64,000 bases of DNA, taken from Cinclus cinclus (taxonomy: Eukaryota; Chordata; Aves; Passeriformes; Cinclidae). Of the stretch, positions 23,563 through 37,300 are shown piece after piece. Every line of letters starts with the position of its first letter. Within the stretch, counting starts at the first letter, position 1. Both the position numbers and the translations under genes were made by a program. Location of the stretch: NCBI RefSeq assembly GCF_963662255.1, contig NC_085052.1, forward strand, positions 37,148,654-37,212,653, read 5' to 3'. The notes beneath the pieces were generated by a model that ran no database searches, was not told the origin of the DNA, and was given only the letters and a program-made list of their open reading frames with translations.

Positions 23563-26500
23563 TTGGGTCACAATGGTTCCTTGCTTCTCTTAACCCCTGT
23601 GGTGTCACAATGCATCCCATGCCCTTTTAGGCCACTTGATATCACAATGAATCATTTGATTTTTGGCCTCCATGGTGGCATAATTGTACCAGGATTTAAT
23701 TGGGCCCCATGCTTTCACAATTCATCCCTGGCCCTTTTACGCCCATTGGTGTCACAAGGGACCATTAGATTGTTAGCCTCCATTCGGACACAATGGTTCC
23801 TTGCTTCTCTTAACCTCTGTGGTGTCACAATGCATTCCATGCCATTTTAGGCCACTTGATGTCACAATGAATCATTTGATTCTTGGCCTCCATGGTGACG
23901 TAATAGATCCTTGCTTCTATTGGTCCCCGTGCTGTAACAATTCATCCCTGGCCCTTTTTATACCCCCTGGTGCCACAAGGGATCATTAGATTGTTAGCCT
24001 GCATTGGGTCACAATGGATCCTTGCTTCTCTTAACCCCTGTGGTGTCACAATGCATCCCATGCCCTTTTAGGCCACTTGATGTCACAATGAATCATTTGA
24101 TTCTTGGCCTCCATGGTGGCATAATAGATCCTTGCTTCTATTGGTCCCCGTGCTGTAACAATCCATCCCTGGCCATTTTTTGCCCCCTGATGTCACAATG
24201 GATCATTAGATTGTTAGCCTGCATTGGGTCACAATGGTTCCTTGCTTCTCTTAACCTCTGTGGTGTCACAATGCATTCCAAGACCTTTTAGGCCACTTGG
24301 TCTTACAATGAACCATTTGATTCTTGGCCTCCATGGTGTCATAATGGTTCCTTGCTTCTATAGGTCCCCATGCTGTCAGAGTTCATCCGTGGTCCTTTTG
24401 CGCCCCCTGGTGTCAAAAGGGATTCTTAGATTGTTAGCCTGCATAGGGTCACAATGGTTCCTTGCTTCTCTTAACCCCTGTGGTGTCACAATGCATCCCA
24501 TGCCCTTTTAGGCCACTTGATATCACAATGAATCATTTCATTTTTGGCCTCCATGGTGGCATAATTGTACCAGGTTTTAATTGGGCCCCATGCTTTCACA
24601 ATTCATCCCTGGCCCTTTTAGGCCCATTGGTGTCACAAGGGACCATTAGATTGTTAGCCTGCATTGGGTCACAATGGTTCCTTGCTTCTCTTAGCCCCTG
24701 TGGTGTCACAATGCATTCCAAGATCTTTTAGGCCACTTGGTCTTACAATGAACCATTTGATTCTTGGCCTCCATGGTGTCATAATGGTTCCTTGTTTCTA
24801 TTGGCCCCCATGCTGTCACAATTCATCCCTGGCCCTTTTACGCCCCCTGGTGTCAAATGGGATCCTGGGATTATTAGCCTCCATTGGGTCACAATGGATC
24901 CTTGCTTCTCTTAACCCCTGTGGTGTCACAATGCATCCCATGCCCTTTTAGGCCACTTGGTGTTACAATGAGTCATTTGAGTCTTGGCCTCTATTGTGTC
25001 ATAATATTTCCATGTTTTTATTGTGCCCCATGCTTTCACAATTCATCCCTGGCCCTATTACAACCCCTGGTGTCACAATGGATCATTAGATTGTTAGCCT
25101 GCATTGGGTCACAATGGGTCCTTGCTTCTCTTAACCTCTGTGGTGTCACAATGCATTCCAAGACCTTTTAGGCCACTTGGTCTTACAATGAACCATTTGA
25201 TTCTTGGCCTCCATGGTGTCATAATGGTTCCTTGCTTCTATAGGTCCCCATGCTGTCAGAGTTCATCCGTGGTCCTTTTGCGCCCCCTGGTGTCAAAAGG
25301 GATTCTTAGATTGTTAGCCTGCATTGGGTCACAATGGTTCCTTGCTTCTCTTAACCCCTGTGGTGTCACAATGCATCCCATGCCCTTTTAGGCCACTTGA
25401 TATCACAATGAATCATTTCATTTTTGGCCTCCATGGTGGCATAATTGTAGCAGGTTTTAATTGGGCCCCATGCTTTCACAATTCATCCCTGGCCCTTTTA
25501 GGCCCATTGGTGTCACAAGGGACCATTAGATTGTTAGCCTGCATTGGGTCACAATGGTTCCTTGCTTCTCTTAACCTCTGTCGTGTCACAATGCATTCCA
25601 TGCCCTTTTAGGCCACTTGATGTCACAATGAATCATTTGATTCTTGGCCTCCATGGTGGCAGAATAGATCTTTGCTTCTATTGGTCCCCGTGCTGTAACA
25701 ATCCATCCCTGGCCCTTTTTATACCCCCTGGTGCCACAAGGGATCATTAGATTGTTAGCCTGCTTTGGGTCACAATGGTTCCTTGCTTCTCTTAACCCCT
25801 GTGGTATCACAATGCATCCCATGCCCTTTTAGGCCACTTGATGTCACAATGAATCATTTGATTCTTGGCCTCCATGGTGGCATAATAGATCCTTGCTTCT
25901 ATTGGTCCCCGTGCTGTAACAATCCATCCCTGGCCATTTTTTGCCCCCTGGTGTCGCAATGAATCATTAGATTGTTAGCCTGCATTGGGTCACAATGGTT
26001 CCTTGCTTCTCTTAGCCCCTGTGGTGTCACAATGCATCCCATGCCCTTTTAGGCCACTTGGTGTTACAATGAATCATTTGATTCTTGGCCTCTATGGTGT
26101 CATAATATTTCCATGATTTTATTGTGCCCCATGCTTTCACATTTCATCCCTGGCCCTATTACAACCCCTGGTGCCACAAGGGATCATTAGATTATTAGCC
26201 TGCATAGGGTCACAATGGTTCCTTGCTTCTCTTAACCTCTGTGGTGTCACAATGCATTCCAAGACCTTTTAGGCCACTTGGTCTTATAATGAACCATTTG
26301 ATTCTTGGCCTCCATGGTGTCATAATGGTTCCTTGCTTCTATAGGTCCCCATGCTGTCAGAGTTCATCCCTGGTCCTTTTGCGCCCCCTGGTGTCAAAAG
26401 GGATTCTTAGATTGTTAGCCTGCATTGGGTCACAATGGTTCCTTGCTTCTCTTAACCCCTGTGGTGTCACAATGCATCCCATGCCCTTTTAGGCCACTTG

Positions 26501-29500
26501 ATGTCACAATGAATCATTTGATTCTTGGCCTCCATGGTGACATAATAGATCCTTGCTTCTATTGGTCCCCGTGCTGTAACAATTCATCCCTGGCCCTTTC
26601 TAAACCCCCTGGTGCCCCAAGGGATTCTTAGATTGTTAGCCTGCATTGGGTCACAATGGTTCCTTGCTTCTCTTAACCCCTGTGGTGTCACCATGCATCC
26701 CATGCCCTTTTAGGCCACTTGGTGTTACAATGAATCATTTGATTCTTGGCCTCTATGGTGTCATAATATTTCCATGATTTTATTGTGCCCCATGCTTTCA
26801 CATTTCATCCCTGGCCCTATTACAACCCTTGGTGCCACAAGGGATCATTAGATTATTAGCCTGCATTGGGTCACAATGGTTCCTTGCTTCTCTTAACCTC
26901 TGTGGTTTCACAATGCATTCCAAGACCTTTTAGGCCACTTGGTCTTATAATGAACCATTTGATTCTTGGCCTCCATGGTGTCATAATGGTTCCTTGCTTC
27001 TATAGGTCCCCATGCTGTCAGAGTTCATCCCTGGTCCTTTTGCGCCCCCTGGTGTCAAAAGGGATTCTTAGATTGTTAGCCTGCATTGGGTCACAATGGT
27101 TCCTTGCTTCTCTTAACCCCTGTGGTGTCACAATGCATCCCATGCCCTTTTAGGCCACTTGATATCACAATGAATCATTTGATTTTTGGCCTCCATGGTG
27201 GCATAATTGTACCAGGATTTAATTGGGCCCCATGCTTTCACAATTCATCCCTGGCCCTTTTACGCCCATTGGTGTCACAAGGGACCATTAGATTGTTAGC
27301 CTCCATTCGGACACAATGGTTCCTTGCTTCTCTTAACCTCTGTGGTGTCACAATGCATTCCATGCCATTTTAGGCCACTTGATGTCACAATGAATCATTT
27401 GATTCTTGGCCTCCATGGTGGCAGAATAGATCCTTGCTTCTATTGGTCCCCGTGCTGTAACAATCCATCCCTGGCCCTTTTTATACCCCCTGGTGCCACA
27501 AGGGATCATTAGATTGTTAGCCTGCTTTGGGTCACAATGGTTCCTTGCTTCTCTTAACCCCTGTGGTATCACAATGCATCCCATGCCCTTTTAGGCCACT
27601 TGATGTCACAATGAATCATTTGATTCTTGGCCTCCATGGTGGCATAATAGATCCTTGCTTCTATTGGTCCCCGTGCTGTAACAATCCATCCCTGGCCATT
27701 TTTTGCCCCCTGGTGTCACAATGGATCATTAGATTGTTAGCCTGCATTGGGTCACAATGGTTCCTTGCTTCTCTTAGCCCCTGTGGTGTCACAATGCATC
27801 CCATGCCCTTTTAGGCCACTTGGTGTTACAATGAATCATTTGAGTCTTGGCCTCTATTGTGTCATAATATTTCCATGTTTTTATTGTGCCCCATGCTTTC
27901 ACAATTCATCCCTGTCCCTATTACAACCCCTGGTGTCACAATGGATCATTAGATTGTTAGCCTGCATTGGGTCACAATGGTTCCTTGCTTCTCTTAACCT
28001 CTGTGGTGTCACAATGCATTCCAAGACCTTTTAGGCCACTTGGTCTTACAATGAACCATTTGATTCTTGGCCTCCATGGTGTCATAATGGTTCCTTGCTT
28101 CTATAGGTCCCCATGCTGTCAGAGTTCATCCGTGGTCCTTTTGCGCCCCCTGGTGTCAAAAGGGATTCTTAGATTGTTAGCCTGCATAGGGTCACAATGG
28201 TTCCTTGCTTCTCTTAACCCCTGTGGTGTCACAATGCATCCCATGCCCTTTTAGGCCACTTGATATCACAATGAATCATTTCATTTTTGGCCTCCATGGT
28301 GGCATAATTGTACCAGGTTTTAATTGGGCCCCATGCTTTCACAATTCATCCCTGGCCCTTTTAGGCCCATTGGTGTCACAAGGGACCATTAGATTGTTAG
28401 CCTGCATTGGGTCACAATGGTTCCTTGCTTCTCTTAGCCCCTGTGGTGTCACAATGCATTCCAAGATCTTTTAGGCCACTTGGTCTTACAATGAACCATT
28501 TGATTCTTGGCCTCCATGGTGTCATAATGGTTCCTTGTTTCTATTGGCCCCCATGCTGTCACAATTCATCCCTGGCCCTTTTACGCCCCCTGGTGTCAAA
28601 TGGGATCCTGGGATTATTAGCCTCCATTGGGTCACAATGGATCCTTGCTTCTCTTAACCCCTGTGGTGTCACAATGCATCCCATGCCCTTTTAGGCCACT
28701 TGGTGTTACAATGAGTCATTTGAGTCTTGGCCTCTATTGTGTCATAATATTTCCATGTTTTTATTGTGCCCCATGCTTTCACAATTCATCCCTGGCCCTA
28801 TTACAACCCCTGGTGTCACAATGGATCATTAGATTGTTAGCCTGCATTGGGTCACAATGGGTCCTTGCTTCTCTTAACCTCTGTGGTGTCACAATGCATT
28901 CCAAGACCTTTTAGGCCACTTGGTCTTACAATGAACCATTTGATTCTTGGCCTCCATGGTGTCATAATGGTTCCTTGCTTCTATAGGTCCCCATGCTGTC
29001 AGAGTTCATCCGTGGTCCTTTTGCGCCCCCTGGTGTCAAAAGGGATTCTTAGATTGTTAGCCTGCATTGGGTCACAATGGTACCTTGCTTCTCTTAACCC
29101 CTGTGGTGTCACAATGCATCCCATGCCCTTTTAGGCCACTTGATATCACAATGAATCATTTCATTTTTGGCCTCCATGGTGGCATAATTGTACCAGGTTT
29201 TAATTGGGCCCCATGCTTTCACAATTCATCCCTGGCCCTTTTAGGCCCATTGGTGTCACAAGGGACCATTAGATTGTTAGCCTGCATTGGGTCACAATGG
29301 TTCCTTGCTTCTCTTAACCTCTGTCGTGTCACAATGCATTCCATGCCATTTTAGGCCACTTGATGTCACAATGAATCATTTGATTCTTGGCCTCCATGGT
29401 GTCATAATGGTTCCTTGTTTCTATTGGACCCCATGCTGTCACAATTCATCCCTGGCCCTTTTACGCCCCCTGGTGTCAAATGGGATCCTGGGATTATTAG

Positions 29501-32500
29501 CCTCCATTGGGTCACAATGGATCCTTGCTTCTCTTAACCCCTGTGGTGTCACAATGCATCCCATGCCCTTTTAGGCCACTTGATGTCACAATGAATCATT
29601 TGATTCTTGGCCTCCATGGTGGCATAATAGATCCTTGTTTCTATTGGTCCCCGTGCTGTAACAATCCATCCCTGGCCATTTTTTGCCCCCTGGTGTCACA
29701 ATGGATCATTAGATTGTTAGCCTGCATTGGGTCACAATGGTTCCTTGCTTCTCTTAGCCCCTGTGGTGTCAAAATGCATTCCAAGAACTTTTAGGCCACT
29801 TGGTCTTACAATGAACCATTTGATTCTTGGCCTCCATGGTGTCATAATGGTTCCTTGTTTCTATTGGCCCCCATGCTGTCACAATTCATCCCTGGCCCTT
29901 TTACGTCCCCTGGTGTCAAATGGGATCCTGGGATTATTAGCCTCCATTGGGTCACAATGGATCCTTGCTTCTCTTAACCCCTGTGGTGTCACAATGCATC
30001 CCATGCCCTTTGAGGCCACTTGGTCTTACAATGAATCATTTGAGTCTTGGCCTCTATTGTGTCATAATATTTCCATGTTTTTATTGTGCCCCATGCTTTC
30101 ACAATTCATCCCTGGCCCTATTACAACCCCTGGTGTCACAATGGGTCATTAGATTGTTAGCCTGCATTGGGTCACAATGGGTCCTTGCTTCTCTTAACCT
30201 CTGTGGTGTCACAATGCATTCCAAGACCTTTTAGGCCACTTGGTCTTACAATGAACCATTTGATTCTTGGCCTCCATGGTGTCATAATGGTTCCTTGCTT
30301 CTATAGGTCCCCATGCTGTCAGAGTTCATCCCTGGTCCTTTTGCGCCCCCTGGTGTCAAAAGGGATTCTTAGATTGTTAGCCTGCATTGGGTCACAATGG
30401 TTCCTTGCTTCTCTTAACCCCTGTGGTGTCACAATGCATCCCATGCCCTTTTAGGCCACTTGATATCACAATGAATCATTTCATTTTTGGCCTCCATGGT
30501 GGCATAATTGTACCAGGTTTTAATTGGGCCCCATGCTTTCACAATTCATCCCTGGCCCTTTTAGGCCCATTGGTGTCACAAGGGACCATTAGATTGTTAG
30601 CCTGCATTGGGTCACAATGGTTCCTTGCTTCTCTTAACCCCTGTGGTGTCACAATGCATTCCAAGATCTTTTAGGCCACTTGGTCTTACAATGAACCATT
30701 TGATTCTTGGCCTCCATGGTGTCATAATGGTTCCTTGTTTCTATTGGCCCCCATGCTGTCACAATTCATCCCTGGCCCTTTTACGCCCCCTGGTGTCAAA
30801 TGGGATCCAGGGATTATTAGCCTCCATTGGGTCACAATGGATCCTTGCTTCTCTTAACCCCTGTGGTGTCACAATGCATCCCATGCCCTTTTAGGCCACT
30901 TGGTGTTACAATGAGTCATTTGAGTCTTGGCCTCTATTGTGTCATAATATTTCCATGTTTTTATTGTGCCCCATGCTTTCACAATTCATCCCTGGCCCTA
31001 TTACAACCCCTGGTGTCACAATGGATCATTAGATTGTTAGCCTGCATTGGGTCACAATGGGTCCTTGCTTCTCTTAACCTCTGTGGTGTCACAATGCATT
31101 CCAAGACCTTTTAGGCCACTTGGTCTTATAATGAACCATTTGATTCTTGGCCTCCATGGTGTCATAATGGTTCCTTGCTTCTATAGGTCCCCATGCTGTC
31201 AGAGTTCATCCCTGGTCCTTTTGCGCCCCCTGGAGTCAAAAAGGATTCTTAGATTGTTAGCCTGCATTGGGTCACAATGGTTCCTTGCTTCTCTTAACCC
31301 CTGTGGTGTCACAATGCATCCCATGCCCTTTTAGGCCACTTGATGTCACAATGAATCATTTGATTCTTGGCCTCCATGGTGACATAATAGATCCTTGCTT
31401 CTATTGGTCCCCGTGCTGTAACAATTCATCCCTGGCCCTTTCTATACCCCCTGGTGCCACAAGGGATCATTAGATTGTTAGCCTGCATTGGGTCACAATG
31501 GTTCCTTGCTTCTCTTAACCCCTGTGGTGTCACAATGCATCCCATGCCCTTTTAGGCCACTTGATATCACAATGAATCATTTGATTTTTGGCCTCCATGG
31601 TGGCATAATTGTACCAGGATTTAATTGGGCCCCATGCTTTCACAATTCATCCCTGGCCCTTTTACGCCCATTGGTGTCACAAGGGACCATTAGATTGTTA
31701 GCCTCCATTCGGACACAATGGTTCCTTGCTTCTCTTAACCTCTGTGGTGTCACAATGCATTCCATGCCATTTTAGGCCACTTGATGTCACAATGAATCAT
31801 TTGATTCTTGGCCTCCATGGTGACGTAATAGATCCTTGCTTCTATTGGTCCCCGTGCTGTAACAATTCATCCCTGGCCCTTTTTATACCCCCTGGTGCCA
31901 CAAGGGATCATTAGATTGTTAGCCTGCATTGGGTCACAATGGATCCTTGCTTCTCTTAACCCCTGTGGTGTCACAATGCATCCCATGCCCTTTTAGGCCA
32001 CTTGATGTCACAATGAATCATTTGATTCTTGGCCTCCATGGTGGCATAATAGATCCTTGCTTCTATTGGTCCCCGTGCTGTAACAATCCATCCCTGGCCA
32101 TTTTTTGCCCCCTGATGTCACAATGGATCATTAGATTGTTAGCCTGCATTGGGTCACAATGGTTCCTTGCTTCTCTTAACCTCTGTGGTGTCACAATGCA
32201 TTCCAAGACCTTTTAGGCCACTTGGTCTTACAATGAACCATTTGATTCTTGGCCTCCATGGTGTCATAATGGTTCCTTGCTTCTATAGGTCCCCATGCTG
32301 TCAGAGTTCATCCGTGGTCCTTTTGCGCCCCCTGGTGTCAAAAGGGATTCTTAGATTGTTAGCCTGCATAGGGTCACAATGGTTCCTTGCTTCTCTTAAC
32401 CCCTGTGGTGTCACAATGCATCCCATGCCCTTTTAGGCCACTTGATATCACAATGAATCATTTCATTTTTGGCCTCCATGGTGGCATAATTGTACCAGGT

Positions 32501-33468
32501 TTTAATTGGGCCCCATGCTTTCACAATTCATCCCTGGCCCTTTTAGGCCCATTGGTGTCACAAGGGACCATTAGATTGTTAGCCTGCATTGGGTCACAAT
32601 GGTTCCTTGCTTCTCTTAGCCCCTGTGGTGTCACAATGCATTCCAAGATCTTTTAGGCCACTTGGTCTTACAATGAACCATTTGATTCTTGGCCTCCATG
32701 GTGTCATAATGGTTCCTTGTTTCTATTGGCCCCCATGCTGTCACAATTCATCCCTGGCCCTTTTACGCCCCCTGGTGTCAAATGGGATCCTGGGATTATT
32801 AGCCTCCATTGTGTCACAATGGATCCTTGCTTCTCTTAACCCCTGTGGTGTCACAATGCATCCCATGCCCTTTTAGGCCACTTGGTGTTACAATGAGTCA
32901 TTTGAGTCTTGGCCTCTATTGTGTCATAATATTTCCATGTTTTTATTGTGCCCCATGCTTTCACAATTCATCCCTGGCCCTATTACAACCCCTGGTGTCA
33001 CAATGGGTCATTAGATTGTTAGCCTGCATTGGGTCACAATGGGTCCTTGCTTCTCTTAACCTCTGTGGTGTCACAATGCATTCCAAGACCTTTTAGGCCA
33101 CTTGGTCTTACAATGAACCATTTGATTCTTGGCCTCCATGGTGTCATAATGGTTCCTTGCTTCTATAGGTCCCCATGCTGTCAGAGTTCATCCCTGGTCC
33201 TTTTGCGCCCCCTGGTGTCAAAAGGGATTCTTAGATTGTTAGCCTGCATTGGGTCACAATGGTTCCTTGCTTCTCTTAACCCCTGTGGTGTCACAATGCA
33301 TCCCATGCCCTTTTAGGCCACTTGATATCACAATGAATCATTTCATTTTTGGCCTCCATGGTGGCATAATTGTACCAGGTTTTAATTGGGCCCCATGCTT
33401 TCACAATTCATCCCTGGCCCTTTTAGGCCCATTGGTGTCACAAGGGACCATTAGATTGTTAGCCTGCA

Positions 33469-34348
33469 TTGGGTCACAATGGTTCCTTGCTTCTCTTAAC
33501 CTCTGTCGTGTCACAATGCATTCCATGCCCTTTTAGGCCACATGACGTCACAATGAATTATTTGATTCTTGGCCTCCATGGCGGCATAATAGATCCTTGC
33601 TTCTATTGGTCCCCGTGCTGTCACAATTCATCCCTGGCCCTTTTACGCCCCCTGGTGTCAAACGGGATCCTGGGATTATTAGCCTGCATTGGGTCACAAT
33701 GGATCCTTGCTTCTCTTAACCCCTGTGGTGTCACAATGCATCCCATGCCCTTTTAGGCCACTTGATGTCACAATGAATCATTTGATTCTTGGCCTCCATG
33801 GTGACATAATAGATCCTTGCTTCCATTGGTCCCCGTGCTGTAACAATTCATCCCTGGCCCTATTACAACCCCTGGTGCCACAAGGGATCATTAGATTATT
33901 AGCCTGCATTGGGTCACAATGGTTCCTTGCTTCTCTTAACCTCTGTGGTTTCACAATGCATTCCAAGACCTTTTAGGCCACTTGGTCTTATAATGAACCA
34001 TTTGATTCTTGGCCTCCATGGTGTCATAATGGTTCCTTGCTTCTATAGGTCCCCATGCTGTCAGAGTTCATCCCTGGTCCTTTTGCGCCCCCTGGTGTCA
34101 AAAGGGATTCTTAGATTGTTAGCCTGCATTGGGTCACAATGGTTCCTTGCTTCTCTTAACCCCTGTGGTGTCACAATGCATCCCATGCCCTTTTAGGCCA
34201 CTTGATATCACAATGAATCATTTGATTTTTGGCCTCCATGGTGGCATAATTGTACCAGGATTTAATTGGGCCCCATGCTTTCACAATTCATCCCTGGCCC
34301 TTTTACGCCCATTGGTGTCACAAGGGACCATTAGATTGTTAGCCTCCA
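33469..34348 (+). repeat. Four-unit block present in copies b and c, absent from a
   Basis: The 880-bp block is repeated at 42,494-43,373. It opens with the unit carrying the conversion-like patch (33,542-33,615), then a unit with GCTTCCATTGGTCCCC, and includes the class III unit with GGTTTCACAATG. In copy a the flanks join between 25,605 and 25,617, where an A half switches from GCCCTTTTAGG to the other flank's ACTTGATGTCAC. Loss in a or gain in the b/c ancestor cannot be told apart from this window alone. Confidence 0.75.
33542..33615 (+). repeat. 74-bp gene-conversion-like patch in a satellite unit
   Basis: The unit at 33,462-33,682 is otherwise class IV (compare the unit at 22,682), but from 33,542 to 33,615 it reads ACATGACGTCACAATGAATT through GGTCCCCGTG. 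This is identical to the class I unit at 18,355-18,428. Both ends then return to class IV sequence (GCTGTCACAATTC, TTTTACGCCCC). A foreign patch shorter than one repeat, with the flanks intact on both sides, is what gene conversion leaves. Double crossover is possible but less likely. Confidence 0.68.
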
Positions 34349-37300
34349 TTCGGACACAATGGTTCCTTGCTTCTCTTAACCTCTGTGGTGTCACAATGCA
34401 TTCCATGCCATTTTAGGCCACTTGATGTCACAATGAATCATTTGATTCTTGGCCTCCATGGTGGCAGAATAGATCTTTGCTTCTATTGGTCCCCGTGCTG
34501 TAACAATCCATCCCTGGCCCTTTTTATACCCCCTGGTGCCACAAGGGATCATTAGATTGTTAGCCTGCTTTGGGTCACAATGGTTCCTTGCTTCTCTTAA
34601 CCCCTGTGGTATCACAATGCATCCCATGCCCTTTTAGGCCACTTGATGTCACAATGAATCATTTGATTCTTGGCCTCCATGGTGGCATAATAGATCCTTG
34701 CTTCTATTGGTCCCCGTGCTGTAACAATCCATCCCTGGCCATTTTTTGCCCCCTGGTGTCGCAATGAATCATTAGATTGTTAGCCTGCATTGGGTCACAA
34801 TGGTTCCTTGCTTCTCTTAGCCCCTGTGGTGTCACAATGCATCCCATGCCCTTTTAGGCCACTTGGTGTTACAATGAATCATTTGATTCTTGGCCTCTAT
34901 GGTGTCATAATATTTCCATGATTTTATTGTGCCCCATGCTTTCACATTTCATCCCTGGCCCTATTACAACCCCTGGTGCCACAAGGGATCATTAGATTAT
35001 TAGCCTGCATAGGGTCACAATCGTTCCTTGCTTCTCTTAACCTCTGTGGTGTCACAATGCATTCCAAGACCTTTTAGGCCACTTGGTCTTATAATGAACC
35101 ATTTGATTCTTGGCCTCCATGGTGTCATAATGGTTCCTTGCTTCTATAGGTCCCCATGCTGTCAGAGTTCATCCCTGGTCCTTTTGCGCCCCCTGGTGTC
35201 AAAAGGGATTCTTAGATTGTTAGCCTGCATTGGGTCACAATGGTTCCTTGCTTCTCTTAACCCCTGTGGTGTCACAATGCATCCCATGCCCTTTTAGGCC
35301 ACTTGATGTCACAATGAATCATTTGATTCTTGGCCTCCATGGTGACATAATAGATCCTTGCTTCTATTGGTCCCCGTGCTGTAACAATTCATCCCTGGCC
35401 CTTTCTAAACCCCCTGGTGCCCCAAGGGATTCTTAGATTGTTAGCCTGCATTGGGTCACAATGGTTCCTTGCTTCTCTTAACCCCTGTGGTGTCACCATG
35501 CATCCCATGCCCTTTTAGGCCACTTGGTGTTACAATGAATCATTTGATTCTTGGCCTCTATGGTGTCATAATATTTCCATGATTTTATTGTGCCCCATGC
35601 TTTCACATTTCATCCCTGGCCCTATTACAACCCTTGGTGCCACAAGGGATCATTAGATTATTAGCCTGCATTGGGTCACAATGGTTCCTTGCTTCTCTTA
35701 ACCTCTGTGGTTTCACAATGCATTCCAAGACCTTTTAGGCCACTTGGTCTTACAATGAACCATTTGATTCTTGGCCTCCATGGTGTCATAATGGTTCCTT
35801 GCTTCTATAGGTCCCCATGCTGTCAGAGTTCATCCGTGGTCCTTTTGCGCCCCCTGGTGTCAAAAGGGATTCTTAGATTGTTAGCCTGCATAGGGTCACA
35901 ATGGTTCCTTGCTTCTCTTAACCCCTGTGGTGTCACAATGCATCCCATGCCCTTTTAGGCCACTTGATATCACAATGAATCATTTCATTTTTGGCCTCCA
36001 TGGTGGCATAATTGTACCAGGTTTTAATTGGGCCCCATGCTTTCACAATTCATCCCTGGCCCTTTTAGGCCCATTGGTGTCACAAGGGACCATTAGATTG
36101 TTAGCCTGCATTGGGTCACAATGGTTCCTTGCTTCTCTTAGCCCCTGTGGTGTCACAATGCATTCCAAGATCTTTTAGGCCACTTGGTCTTACAATGAAC
36201 CATTTGATTCTTGGCCTCCATGGTGTCATAATGGTTCCTTGTTTCTATTGGCCCCCATGCTGTCACAATTCATCCCTGGCCCTTTTACGCCCCCTGGTGT
36301 CAAATGGGATCCTGGGATTATTAGCCTCCATTGGGTCACAATGGATCCTTGCTTCTCTTAACCCCTGTGGTGTCACAATGCATCCCATGCCCTTTTAGGC
36401 CACTTGGTGTTACAATGAGTCATTTGAGTCTTGGCCTCTATTGTGTCATAATATTTCCATGTTTTTATTGTGCCCCATGCTTTCACAATTCATCCCTGGC
36501 CCTATTACAACCCCTGGTGTCACAATGGATCATTAGATTGTTAGCCTGCATTGGGTCACAATGGGTCCTTGCTTCTCTTAACCTCTGTGGTGTCACAATG
36601 CATTCCAAGACCTTTTAGGCCACTTGGTCTTACAATGAACCATTTGATTCTTGGCCTCCATGGTGTCATAATGGTTCCTTGCTTCTATAGGTCCCCATGC
36701 TGTCAGAGTTCATCCGTGGTCCTTTTGCGCCCCCTGGTGTCAAAAGGGATTCTTAGATTGTTAGCCTGCATTGGGTCACAATGGTTCCTTGCTTCTCTTA
36801 ACCCCTGTGGTGTCACAATGCATCCCATGCCCTTTTAGGCCACTTGATATCACAATGAATCATTTCATTTTTGGCCTCCATGGTGGCATAATTGTACCAG
36901 GTTTTAATTGGGCCCCATGCTTTCACAATTCATCCCTGGCCCTTTTAGGCCCATTGGTGTCACAAGGGACCATTAGATTGTTAGCCTGCATTGGGTCACA
37001 ATGGTTCCTTGCTTCTCTTAACCTCTGTCGTGTCACAATGCATTCCATGCCATTTTAGGCCACTTGATGTCACAATGAATCATTTGATTCTTGGCCTCCA
37101 TGGTGTCATAATGGTTCCTTGTTTCTATTGGACCCCATGCTGTCACAATTCATCCCTGGCCCTTTTACGCCCCCTGGTGTCAAATGGGATCCTGGGATTA
37201 TTAGCCTCCATTGGGTCACAATGGATCCTTGCTTCTCTTAACCCCTGTGGTGTCACAATGCATCCCATGCCCTTTTAGGCCACTTGATGTCACAATGAAT

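Larger units (their letters stand above)
20041..27966 (+). repeat. Large higher-order repeat, copy a (36 units)
   Basis: Homologous to copy b at offset 9,246 (20,041-22,241), offset 7,925 (23,563 to about 25,600) and offset 8,805 (about 25,617-26,865). It matches copy c at offset 16,950 from about 20,090 to 25,600. It contains the six-unit block 22,242-23,562, which b lacks, and lacks the four-unit block found at 33,469-34,348 in b. A signature triplet shared by a, b and c is TGTCAAAATGCATTCCAAGA (about 20,521), TTTTACGTCCCCTGG (about 20,653) and CCCTTTGAGGCCAC (about 20,761). The left homology edge lies near 20,050-20,100. Confidence 0.82.
27967..35670 (+). repeat. Large higher-order repeat, copy b (7,704 bp, 35 units)
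   Basis: Aligns with copy c at offset 7,704 for 27,967-31,487 and at offset 9,025 for 31,488-35,670. The step of 1,321 bp (6 units + 1) is the six-unit block missing in b. Over the first 3.5 kb I noticed only a handful of differences from c, for example GGTACCTTGC at 29,080 versus GGTTCCTTGC, and GATCCAGGGATT near 30,804 versus GATCCTGGGATT. Its signature triplet is at about 29,767, 29,899 and 30,007. Copies b and c are directly adjacent, a tandem of very large repeats. Confidence 0.87.
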
